A stretch of 64,000 nucleotides of DNA, from assembly GCF_026410085.1 (NCBI RefSeq), contig NZ_CP112866.1, positions 2,356,001-2,420,000 on the forward strand, given 5' to 3'. The position numbers and the translations under genes are program-made. This document shows positions 8,907 to 17,325 of the stretch, one piece after another. The notes under the pieces were generated by a model. It saw only the letters and a program-made list of their open reading frames with translations, made no database searches and had not been told where the DNA came from. How positions within the stretch are numbered: the stretch's first letter is position 1; each line of letters begins with the position of its first letter. Source of the DNA: Pseudomonas quebecensis. Its GTDB lineage: Bacteria; Pseudomonadota; Gammaproteobacteria; Pseudomonadales; Pseudomonadaceae.

Positions 8907-9901
8907 AGCTGCCACCTGCCTGTGGGTTGGGCGGCGACCCATTCGCCCAGGGCGGCCAGGTCGCGTTCGGCGTGGCTCTGACGGATGTAGACCGGCAGGT
9001 CGGCCATCAACTGCGCCACGTGTGGGTCCTGGCAGTACCGCCCGGCCCCCACGGCGCGGCCGACATGCCGCATCACCTGTTCGACGCTGTCTTCGATGCA
9101 GGCGCGTGCGCGCCGGGCCAATTCCCTGGCATCGGCGCCGGGCTCGCGGTCGATGCATTCGGCCGCCGCGCGCAATACACAGGCGGCGGCGTGCAACGCA
9201 CTGTCCACCGCGCCCAAGTGCGCCAAGGCATGGGGCTCGGCGCGCCGGGCGCAGTGCTGTTGCAGCACCTGGCCCAGGCGTTGGGCCGCGCCGTACCAGC
9301 ACGCCGCGATGCCGACTCCGCCTTGCCAGAAACCGGGGCGGGCAAGGTAGTCACCGGGACCGCCCACCGCCATAGCGCCGGCATTGTCGAAGATCACCTC
9401 GACACTGCCGGTGGCGGCCATGCCCACCGCGTGCCAGCCTTCATGGGTGACGCTTACGCCCGGTTGTTGCATAGGCACCGCCACCAATTGCTGGCGGCCT
9501 TGCTCATCCCAGGCGGTCAATAAACCATGACTGACCACCGCCGCGCCGGAGCACCAGGCTTTACGCCCGTGCACCCGCAAACGATGGCCGTCGTGTTGAA
9601 CGTGCACCTTGGCCGTGGGCGGCTCGGCGGCCCATGTGCCCCAGGTACTTCCCCGGGGCGGTGACGGGCTGTCGAGTTCGGCCATGATTGCCAAGGCATC
9701 GGTGTGGCCTTCAAACAACTTGCACAGGCGCAAGTCGTGTCCGGCCACGACGGCCAGCGCCCTGAATCGCTCCTGGGTGCGGCCGCTGCCGGGCAGGGGC
9801 AGTTGATCCGCCCCCTGCGCCACCAGGGCGCTCAGCGCTGTGCCGAGCGCCTCAGTGTCCGCATAGCTGCGGTAGCCGTGAAGGCTTCCCTGCCAGGCCA
9901 T
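8903..9901 (-). CDS. Acyl-CoA dehydrogenase-like flavoprotein
   Basis: 332 residues with acyl-CoA dehydrogenase-like segments, including the mid-protein beta domain ('GRKAWCSGAAVVSHGLLTAW') and a helical C-terminal half. It is shorter than a standard 380-residue dehydrogenase and starts late in the N-terminal helical domain. I could not place the catalytic Glu with confidence. The start codon lies one base beyond the glgX stop, so it is translationally coupled to glgX. In this setting it might oxidise or desaturate an acyl chain on a carrier; that is inference. Confidence 0.8.
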   Translation of the reverse strand: MAWQGSLHGYRSYADTEALGTALSALVAQGADQLPLPGSGRTQERFRALAVVAGHDLRLCKLFEGHTDALAIMAELDSPSPPRGSTWGTWAAEPPTAKVHVQHDGHRLRVHGRKAWCSGAAVVSHGLLTAWDEQGRQQLVAVPMQQPGVSVTHEGWHAVGMAATGSVEVIFDNAGAMAVGGPGDYLARPGFWQGGVGIAACWYGAAQRLGQVLQQHCARRAEPHALAHLGAVDSALHAAACVLRAAAECIDREPGADARELARRARACIEDSVEQVMRHVGRAVGAGRYCQDPHVAQLMADLPVYIRQSHAERDLAALGEWVAAQPTGRWQL

Positions 9902-9902
9902 T

Positions 9903-12062
9903 TCACACCTCGTCGTCGCGCTGCAATTCGAACAGCAGGAGTGAGCGGCCTGTCACGGCGTACTCGTGATCGAAGTCAAAGCGCTCCTGGGCCTTGATCG
10001 CCGTGTCGTTGGTGTCCAGCAAGCACGTCCAGAACTCGCCTTCGGGCACCGGTGGCAGACGGAAATTGACCATGTCGTGGTGGGCGTTGACCACCAGCAA
10101 CAAGGTGGCGTCGGCACCGGCACGGCGAATCCCGGTTTCCTGAGCGCGGCCGTCCATCAGCATGCCCAGGCACCGGCCGTTGCTGTCCTGCCACTGCTCA
10201 GTGCTCATTTCGTTGCCGTCCGGCGCGAGCCAGGTGACGTCTTTCACGCCGATGTCTTCGTTGTAATCGCCCACCAGGAAGCGGCCACGACGCAGGATCG
10301 GGTAGGCCAGGCGCAGTTTGATCAAGCGCTTGACGAACTTGAGCAGGGCTTTGCCGTCGTCATCCAGGTCCCAGTTGACCCAGCCAATCTCACTGTCCTG
10401 GCAATAGGCGTTGTTATTGCCGTGCTGGGTGCGGGCGAATTCGTCACCGGCGACGATCATCGGCGTGCCTTGGGCCAGCAGCAGAGTGGCGAAAAAGTTA
10501 CGCATCTGGCGCAGGCGCAGAGCGTTGATTTCCGGATCGTCGGTAGGGCCTTCGACGCCGTGGTTCCAGGACAGATTGTTATTGCTGCCGTCCTGATTGT
10601 TTTCGTCGTTGGCTTCGTTGTGCTTATCGTTGTACGACACCAGGTCGTGCAAGGTGAAACCGTCGTGGGCGGTGATGAAGTTCACCGAGCTGTACGGCCG
10701 GCGCCCACGGTGGTTGAACATCTCGCCGGAGGCGGTCATGCGCCCGGCGAAGTCCGCCAGTTGGCCGTCATCGCCTTTCCAGAAAGCACGCACGGTGTCG
10801 CGGAAGCGGTCGTTCCATTCCACCCAGCCCGGCGGGAAGTTGCCCACCTGATAGCCGCCGGGGCCGCAGTCCCAGGGTTCGGCGATCATTTTCAGCTGGC
10901 GCAGGACCGGGTCCTGGCGGCAGGCCACAAGGAAACTGTGGCGCTCGTCGAAGCCGTCGCGATAACGCCCGAGGATGGTGGCCAGGTCAAAACGGAAACC
11001 GTCCACGTGCATTTCCGTGGCCCAGTAGCGCAGGGAGTCCGTGACCATTTGCAGCACGCACGGGTGGCTCAGGTCCAGGGTGTTGCCGGTGCCGGAGTCA
11101 TTGATGTAAAAGCGCTTGTCATCGGGCATTAGGCGATAGTAAGAGGCGTTGTCGATGCCGCGCATGGACAGGGTCGGGCCACGTTCATTGCCTTCGGCGG
11201 TGTGGTTGTAGACCACGTCGAGAATCACTTCCAGCTTCTGTTCGTGCAGATGGGCGACCATCTCCTTGAACTCGGCAATCTTGCCGCTGGCCAGGTAGCG
11301 CGGGTCCGGGGCGAAGAACGCGATGCTGTTATAGCCCCAGTAGTTGGTCATGCCTTTTTCCAGCAGGTGCTGGTCGTTGACAAAGGCATGCACCGGCAAC
11401 AGTTCCACTGAGGAAACCCCTAACTGGCGAATGTGCTTGAGCACATCGTCTTCCATCAGGCCGGCGCAGGTGCCACGCACCGATTCGCCTACGGACGGGT
11501 GACGCATGCTGATGCCGCGCAGGTGGGTTTCGTAAATGATCGTGCGATCCCAGGGCACGCGCACCGGTTGGTCGTTGCCCCAGGTGTGAGCGGGGTCGAT
11601 GACCTTGCACTTGGGCACGAATGGCGCGCTGTCGCGTTCGTCGAAGCTGAGGTCGTCATCGGGGTGGCCGATGGTGTAGCCGAACAGCGCTTCGGACCAT
11701 TTGAGTTCGCCCACCAGTTGCTTGGCATAGGGGTCGATCAGCAATTTGTGATGGTTGAAACGGTGGCCGTTGGCTGGATCGTAAGGGCCGTATACGCGGT
11801 AGCCGTAAATCAGCCCGGGGTGGGCGTCGGGCAGGTAACCGTGGAAGATTTCATCGGTGTATTCCGGCAGCTCGATGCGCTCCAGTTCCACTTCACCGCT
11901 GTCGTCGAACAGGCACAGTTCGACCTTGGTGGCGTTGGCCGAGAACAGTGCAAAGTTGACGCCCAGGCCGTCCCACGTAGCGCCGAGGGGGAAGGGCAAA
12001 CCTTCACGAATCCGCGACGGCTCATTGCCCGGCGTCGATGGGGTTTTATCCGGTTTGCTCAT
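9903..12062 (-). CDS. glgX: Glycogen debranching enzyme GlgX
   Basis: 719-residue GH13 isoamylase-type enzyme that hydrolyses alpha-1,6 branches of glycogen. The start at 12062 (MSKPDK) has an AGGAG site just upstream. An N-terminal CBM48-like domain ('GATWDGLGVNFALFSANATKVELCLFDDSG') precedes the catalytic barrel. Nucleophile Asp lies in 'DGFRFDLATILGR', acid Glu in 'MIAEPWDCGPGGYQVGNFP' and the third Asp in 'TAHDGFTLHDL'. It is the last glucan gene of the block and abuts the acyl-CoA-dehydrogenase-like gene. Confidence 0.96.
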   Translation of the reverse strand: MSKPDKTPSTPGNEPSRIREGLPFPLGATWDGLGVNFALFSANATKVELCLFDDSGEVELERIELPEYTDEIFHGYLPDAHPGLIYGYRVYGPYDPANGHRFNHHKLLIDPYAKQLVGELKWSEALFGYTIGHPDDDLSFDERDSAPFVPKCKVIDPAHTWGNDQPVRVPWDRTIIYETHLRGISMRHPSVGESVRGTCAGLMEDDVLKHIRQLGVSSVELLPVHAFVNDQHLLEKGMTNYWGYNSIAFFAPDPRYLASGKIAEFKEMVAHLHEQKLEVILDVVYNHTAEGNERGPTLSMRGIDNASYYRLMPDDKRFYINDSGTGNTLDLSHPCVLQMVTDSLRYWATEMHVDGFRFDLATILGRYRDGFDERHSFLVACRQDPVLRQLKMIAEPWDCGPGGYQVGNFPPGWVEWNDRFRDTVRAFWKGDDGQLADFAGRMTASGEMFNHRGRRPYSSVNFITAHDGFTLHDLVSYNDKHNEANDENNQDGSNNNLSWNHGVEGPTDDPEINALRLRQMRNFFATLLLAQGTPMIVAGDEFARTQHGNNNAYCQDSEIGWVNWDLDDDGKALLKFVKRLIKLRLAYPILRRGRFLVGDYNEDIGVKDVTWLAPDGNEMSTEQWQDSNGRCLGMLMDGRAQETGIRRAGADATLLLVVNAHHDMVNFRLPPVPEGEFWTCLLDTNDTAIKAQERFDFDHEYAVTGRSLLLFELQRDDEV

Positions 12063-12196
12063 GGTGTTGCTCCTGGAAGGGGTCTTTTTTCGGGCCGAGT
12101 GCGGCCGTGCTGACAAAGTTTCAGCGAATACGGTAGAGAGTGAAGATGAACTCCCACCGACTGGGTCGGCAGGAGGGTCGGGCATCGATAGGCTGG

Positions 12197-12463
12197 TTAA
12201 GGCTTGGGCTTTTTCGCTGCCGCAGGTTTCTTTGCCGCGGGGGCGGCGGGCTTACTGGCGGCCGCGGCAGGCTTGGGCTTGGGCGCCGGCTTGGCGGTGG
12301 CCTTGGGCTTGGCCGCAGGCTTGGGTTTGCTGGGCGTCAAGGCTTCGGATTCGGCCAGCTTGCGCGCCATCTCCCAGTGACGCGCGTCCTCACCGTGGGG
12401 CTTGCCCTCGGACTCCCAGATCTGATGCGCCAATTCGCGGATGCGTTTGTCTTCAGTACTCAT
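12197..12463 (-). CDS. DUF2934 protein with Lys-Ala-Pro tail
   Basis: 88-residue protein in two parts. Residues 1-40 ('RIRELAHQIWESEGKPHGED', followed by 'ARHWEMA') match the short DUF2934 helix pair often found near glycogen and trehalose genes. Residues 45-88 are a low-complexity Lys/Ala/Pro tail resembling histone-H1-like bacterial proteins such as AlgP. The start at 12463 is chosen because GAGGAG lies 9 bases upstream. It sits between treY and glgX in the same direction. Function unknown; the tail could bind DNA, RNA or acidic polymers. Confidence 0.85.
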   Translation of the reverse strand: MSTEDKRIRELAHQIWESEGKPHGEDARHWEMARKLAESEALTPSKPKPAAKPKATAKPAPKPKPAAAASKPAAPAAKKPAAAKKPKP

Positions 12464-12487
12464 CGCAATGCTCCTCACAGAAAATGT

Positions 12488-15244
12488 TCAGCTTTCTTGA
12501 TCATCAGAATTAATAAAGACATTGACCGGGAATTCCCCCAGCGCAGTGCTGATCAACAGCTCCTTGTCTGGTGTGACTGCGCCTGTCTGAAAAAGTCCCT
12601 TCCAGTTTTGCGTTGACGCGGCGAACGGTAATTTCACCCGGGTGTCGCCCCAAACCTGCGCAGGGATCAGCGGCTGCACACTGTTTTCAAGCAGCGCGTG
12701 GGACCAGCGTGGGACCAGCACCACCAGCTGTTTGCCCTGATGCTCGCGGCTGAACGCAACCACCCGTTCGGCATGCTGACCGACCACCTCCAGGGGCGTG
12801 TAGCTGCCCTGGCGGAACAGCTCCGGATGAGCGTTGCGCAGGCCCAGCACCTGGCTGATCAGCGCCTGCTTGATAGGCCCTTCATGCCAGCTGGACAGCA
12901 GTTGATCGGTGCCCGGCGAAGCGTTCAGCGCCTGTTGCCGTGCAGTGAAATCCACCGGGCGACGGTTGTCCGGGTCCACCAGGCTGAAGTCCCAGAACTC
13001 CGCGCCCTGGTACAGGTCCGGCACACCCGGCACGGTCATGCGAAGCAAGGTTTGCGCCAGGCCGTTCAAGGCGCCGGCCGGGGCGATCGCCTGGGCGGCG
13101 GCGCCAATCGCGGTGCGCAACGGCCGACCGGCATCGGTCAATAACAGGCGCGAGAGGAACGCCTCGACCGCTTGTTCATAGGCTTCGTTGGGCGCGCTCC
13201 AACTGCTTTGCAACTTGGCTTCGCGCAGGGCTTTCTGTTGCCACTGCCAGAGGCGTTGCTGGTAGCTCTCCAGCGATGCGCCTGGGTCCAGGTCCAGCGG
13301 CCAACTGCCCACCAGTACTTGGTAAAGAATCAGCTCATCACCGGCCGACGGCGCGCTGGCGTCATCGCGCAGCGGCGCGGCCAGGTTGCGCCACTCTTCA
13401 ACTTGGGCCACGTACCACGGCGCGCATTCGCTCAGCACCGCCAGGCGCGCGCGGGTGTCTTCGCCGCGTTTGTGGTCGTGGGTCGCGGTGGCCAGCAGAT
13501 TGTCCGGGAACGCCTGCAGGCGCTGCTGGTTGACCTGATGGAAGTCGGCCAGCGGCGCACTGAATTGCTCGGTACTGAAGCCCACATCGTTGCGCGACAG
13601 CAGCACCGCCGAGCGATAGAACGCGGTGTCTTCCACCGCCTTGGCGGCGGCCGGCGAAGTCAGTTGCTGGAAGCGAACGCAGGCATGCTTGAGGATCTTG
13701 CGTTCACGCCCCACGGGGCGGTTACGCCACGGCTGGCCACCGAGCCATTTTTCCAAATGATCGAGCACCGGCCAGTCGCCCTCGCTCAAGGTGCTGCGCG
13801 CGCCGTCCATGGCTTGCTGGAACACCTTGTCGTCTGCAGCGCTGCGGCCGCGAGCGCTGATGTAGGTGCGGTACACCGGGAAGTGCACGATCAACTCCTG
13901 CAACGCGCGGCGGATGGCGCCCAGCGTCAGGTCGCGGGTCATTACGTCGTCGCGCGCTACCTGCAGCAGCGCCTGGGCCACGCTTTCGAAATCGCCGCCC
14001 AGGGAGCCGTTCAGAATCTGCTGGCGCGCCAGGCGAGCCTCTTCGATAAAGGCCGAAGGCCGTTCACTCAGGCGCGTCCACAGCTCGGCCAGTGGCTCGA
14101 AGCCTTCGGGCTGGTGCTGCAGCAAGGACAGCTGGTTCATGAACTCGTAACCGGTGGTGCCGTCCACTTGCCAGTCTTCACGCAGGGTTTCGCCTTCGCC
14201 GAGGATCTTCTCGACAAAGATCGGCAGGTGCCGCTCGGGGGACAACGTGTCGACCCGGCGCCGCAGCTTGCGGCAATAACCGCGTGGGTCGGCCAGGCCG
14301 TCGATATGGTCGATGCGCAGGCCGTCCACCAGGCCTTCGCTGATCAGTTCGAAAATCTTGCCGTGCGTGGCTTCGAACACCGCGCTGCGTTCCACGCGCA
14401 GGCCACCCAGCTCATTCACGTCGAAAAAGCGCCGCCAGTTGATATCGTCCGCCGCCGTGCGCCAGCTGGCCAGGCGATAGGCTTGCTGCTCCAACAATTG
14501 ATGCAGGCGTTCAAAGCCTTCCGCCTGGCGCCCGTCGAACTGGGCCAAGCGCTGCTCGATGGCCGGCAGCACCTCGGTGGCCCGCTCGGCCAGGGCCTGT
14601 TTGAGCCACGCGGCTTCGGCGTAGGCATCGTCCTGGTAGGCGAGTGCGGCAAAACGGTCCGCCAGCGGTTTGAGCGGTTCGTCGGTGCCCAGAATCAGTG
14701 CGTAATCCCGTGGGCAGATCGGGAAGCGATGCTCGTAATGCTCGACGTAGAACGTTCCGTGGTCGGCATCGAAATGCAGCGTCAAGGTACCGCTCTGCAA
14801 GGCTTCGCCGTAGTCGCTGCCCAGGAACGGCATCAGCAATTGGCCTTTGAGCAGCGGGTCGGGAGAGTGCCACTGGATATCGAAGAACTCGCTGTAGGGG
14901 CTCAAGCGGCCCCATTCCAGCAGGTCCAGCCACCAAGGGTTGTCGGCGCCACCCACGGCCATGTGGTTAGAGACGATATCCAGGATCAGCCCCATGTCGT
15001 GCTCACGCAGGGCCGCGACCAGACGGCGCAGCGCGTCCTCACCGCCCAGTTCGGGGTTGACCCGCGTCGGGTCGACGACGTCGTAGCCGTGCATGGAACC
15101 GGCGCGCGCGCTGAGCAGTGGCGAGGCGTACAAATGGCTGATGCCCAGTTGGGCGAAATACGGCACCAGCGGTACCGCGTCGTCCAGGGTGAAACCTTTA
15201 TGGAATTGCAGGCGCTGAGTGGCGCGCAGGGGCAGTGCTTTCAT
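12488..15244 (-). CDS. treY: Maltooligosyltrehalose synthase TreY
   Basis: 918-residue GH13 enzyme that turns the reducing-end glucose of a malto-oligosaccharide into a trehalose unit by internal transglycosylation. The N-terminal 'GISHLYASPLLSARAGSMHGYDV' is diagnostic. Nucleophile Asp is in 'GLRIDHIDGLADPRGYCR', acid Glu in 'FVEKILGEGE', and 'TATHDHKRGEDTRARLAVLSE' is the typical C-domain stretch, where a third acid sits. The start overlaps the malQ stop by 4 bases. TreZ, encoded two genes upstream, performs the next step. Confidence 0.97.
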   Translation of the reverse strand: MKALPLRATQRLQFHKGFTLDDAVPLVPYFAQLGISHLYASPLLSARAGSMHGYDVVDPTRVNPELGGEDALRRLVAALREHDMGLILDIVSNHMAVGGADNPWWLDLLEWGRLSPYSEFFDIQWHSPDPLLKGQLLMPFLGSDYGEALQSGTLTLHFDADHGTFYVEHYEHRFPICPRDYALILGTDEPLKPLADRFAALAYQDDAYAEAAWLKQALAERATEVLPAIEQRLAQFDGRQAEGFERLHQLLEQQAYRLASWRTAADDINWRRFFDVNELGGLRVERSAVFEATHGKIFELISEGLVDGLRIDHIDGLADPRGYCRKLRRRVDTLSPERHLPIFVEKILGEGETLREDWQVDGTTGYEFMNQLSLLQHQPEGFEPLAELWTRLSERPSAFIEEARLARQQILNGSLGGDFESVAQALLQVARDDVMTRDLTLGAIRRALQELIVHFPVYRTYISARGRSAADDKVFQQAMDGARSTLSEGDWPVLDHLEKWLGGQPWRNRPVGRERKILKHACVRFQQLTSPAAAKAVEDTAFYRSAVLLSRNDVGFSTEQFSAPLADFHQVNQQRLQAFPDNLLATATHDHKRGEDTRARLAVLSECAPWYVAQVEEWRNLAAPLRDDASAPSAGDELILYQVLVGSWPLDLDPGASLESYQQRLWQWQQKALREAKLQSSWSAPNEAYEQAVEAFLSRLLLTDAGRPLRTAIGAAAQAIAPAGALNGLAQTLLRMTVPGVPDLYQGAEFWDFSLVDPDNRRPVDFTARQQALNASPGTDQLLSSWHEGPIKQALISQVLGLRNAHPELFRQGSYTPLEVVGQHAERVVAFSREHQGKQLVVLVPRWSHALLENSVQPLIPAQVWGDTRVKLPFAASTQNWKGLFQTGAVTPDKELLISTALGEFPVNVFINSDDQES

Positions 15245-17325
15245 CGGTCACGCTCGTAGGCTTGGTTACGCGCGACGGCCAGCAGTTCCAGGCGGCGCGC
15301 GGCGCCGGCGTTGTCGAGCAGGCTTGCGGCCTCGCCCGGCAGGCGGCGGCGCCAATTGGGATGGGTGTCGGTGGTGCCGGGGAGATTGGCCTGTTCTTCA
15401 ATACCCAGGGCATCCTCCAGCGGCAGCAGCACCAGCGGCGCACGGGTGTGGCCCAGGTAGCGCACGCTGGCGTCGATCATGTGGTCGGTCTCGTTGCGGA
15501 TCTCATCGACAAAGTTCTGCGGGTCCTGGCTCAAGGCCTGGCGCAGCGCCTGGCGTTCGCGCAGGCGGTGTTCGCTCCATTGCTCCACGGTCGGCGCGTC
15601 GATCAGGCCAAGCTGGATATTCCAGTCGATGTCGCGGCTGTGCCACCAACCGTTGAGGGTCGGCAGGTCGTGGGTGCTGGTGGTGGCGAGGGCGTTGTCG
15701 GGCCAGTCGAGGATCGGCTTGAACTGGCCGTCATGGCCTTGCTCGAACAGCAGCACGCGCATACCGAGTATGGAACGGCCGATAAGTTTTTCGCGCAGCC
15801 CGTCGGGCACCGTGCCGAGGTCTTCACCGAGCACAATGGCCTGGTGACGGTGGGACTCCAGCGCCAGCAGGCGCAGCATGTCGTCCACCGGGTAATACAA
15901 GTACGCGCCTTCCTTGGGCGAGGCGTCCATGGGGATCACCCACAGGCGTTGCAAGCCCATCACGTGATCGATGCGCAGCCCGCCGGCATGGGCGAAGTTG
16001 GCGCGCAGCATCTCGATAAAGGCGCGAAAACCGTGGCGCTTGAGGCCTTCGGGCGAAAACGCGGAAATGCCCCAGCCCTGGCCGGCACGGTTAAGAATGT
16101 CGGGAGGGGCGCCCACGGTGAGGTCGGCGAGCAATTCGTCCTGGCGACTCCAGGCCTGGCTGCCGCCGCCGTCGGCGCCCACTGCCAGATCGGCAATCAA
16201 GCCGACACCCATGCCGCTGCCACGCGCGGCCTGTTGAGCGCGCTCCAGGCAACGTGCAATCAGCCACTGGGTGAACGCGTAGTAGCCAATCTCGTCGCGG
16301 TGCTCGTCGGCGAATGCCGCCAGCGCCGGACTTTGCGGGGTACGCCAGTCCTGCGGCCATTGGCGCCAGTCCAGGCTTTCACCGGCGGCCGCGCGCATGG
16401 CCTGGACCGCTTCGAAGCGGCAATGGTTTTCCAGCGCCTCGCCACCGGCCTGGCGAAAGCTCAGGAAGTCGGCGTGCTGCGGGTGATGACCGTGGCGGAA
16501 ATCTTCATACAGCGCACGTAGCAGGCGCTGCTTGGCCTGGGCGGCGGCGGGCCAGTCGATCAGGTCGAGCTGTTCGAGGTCGTGCAGCTCATCGTCAATA
16601 CCCAGGGCCTCGATGGCATTGCGCACTTCGCGTTCGCCCAGAATACAGGCGGGCGAGGCGTACAGGCTGTTGAGAAACAGTCTGCTTGATGGCGAGTAGG
16701 GGCTGTAGCGTTGCGGGTCGGCGCTGAACATCGCATGCATCGGGCTGATGGCCAGGGCATCGGCGCCCCGCTCGGCGGCCGAGCGGGCCAGGTGTTCGAG
16801 GGCCAGGGTGTCACCGAAACCGCCATCGTTGAGACGCCGCAGGCCGTAGAGCTGCGCGCTGATGCCCCAGGCGCGGGCGGGGCGGCTGTCCACCGCTTCG
16901 GCCACGCTGTAGCAGTGGGCGGGGGCGACGGCCAGGGTGAAGCTCTGGTCGTTGATTTGCACCTGGTGGTAGCCCAAGGCAACGACGCCGGGCAACACCG
17001 CATCGCTATCCAGGCGCAGTTCCAGGGTTTCGCCTTGTTCCAGGTGGACGCGGCACAGGGTGTCCGGCTCGAAATACCTTGCCAGGTCGAGGCCGTCGCC
17101 GCTGTCGACAGTCAGCAATGGCGGCAGGTGTTTGTCTTGCTGTGCCTGCTCCAGCTCATGCAGGCTGGCGTCGATCTCGGCGTCGTTATCGGCCGGATGA
17201 CCAAGGCCTTTGAGCACCGCGCGCAGGGCGTCGGGTTGTACGCGTTGCGGGCGGCCGTTGGCGTCGATCCAATCGACGGCCAGGCCCGCGCGGCTGGCGA
17301 GGATTTCCAGTTTCGCTTCGCTCAA
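15241..17325 (-). CDS. malQ: 4-alpha-glucanotransferase MalQ (amylomaltase)
   Basis: 694-residue GH77 enzyme that disproportionates malto-oligosaccharides. Nucleophile Asp lies in 'GLRIDHVMGLQRLW', acid Glu in 'VLGEDLGTVPDGLRE' and the third Asp in 'TSTHDLPTLNGWW'. The N-terminal extension of about 150 residues is typical of the long proteobacterial form. It overlaps treZ upstream and treY downstream by 4 bases each. It probably reshapes short glucans to lengths usable by TreY. Confidence 0.96.
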   Translation of the reverse strand: MSEAKLEILASRAGLAVDWIDANGRPQRVQPDALRAVLKGLGHPADNDAEIDASLHELEQAQQDKHLPPLLTVDSGDGLDLARYFEPDTLCRVHLEQGETLELRLDSDAVLPGVVALGYHQVQINDQSFTLAVAPAHCYSVAEAVDSRPARAWGISAQLYGLRRLNDGGFGDTLALEHLARSAAERGADALAISPMHAMFSADPQRYSPYSPSSRLFLNSLYASPACILGEREVRNAIEALGIDDELHDLEQLDLIDWPAAAQAKQRLLRALYEDFRHGHHPQHADFLSFRQAGGEALENHCRFEAVQAMRAAAGESLDWRQWPQDWRTPQSPALAAFADEHRDEIGYYAFTQWLIARCLERAQQAARGSGMGVGLIADLAVGADGGGSQAWSRQDELLADLTVGAPPDILNRAGQGWGISAFSPEGLKRHGFRAFIEMLRANFAHAGGLRIDHVMGLQRLWVIPMDASPKEGAYLYYPVDDMLRLLALESHRHQAIVLGEDLGTVPDGLREKLIGRSILGMRVLLFEQGHDGQFKPILDWPDNALATTSTHDLPTLNGWWHSRDIDWNIQLGLIDAPTVEQWSEHRLRERQALRQALSQDPQNFVDEIRNETDHMIDASVRYLGHTRAPLVLLPLEDALGIEEQANLPGTTDTHPNWRRRLPGEAASLLDNAGAARRLELLAVARNQAYERDR

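Noticed and set aside
13172..15259. A 695-codon open frame on the plus strand opposite treY
   Set aside because: It is the antisense shadow of a clear GH13 enzyme in GC-rich DNA; the translation has no family features. The same holds for long plus-strand frames opposite malQ, treZ, glgX and the chemoreceptor.
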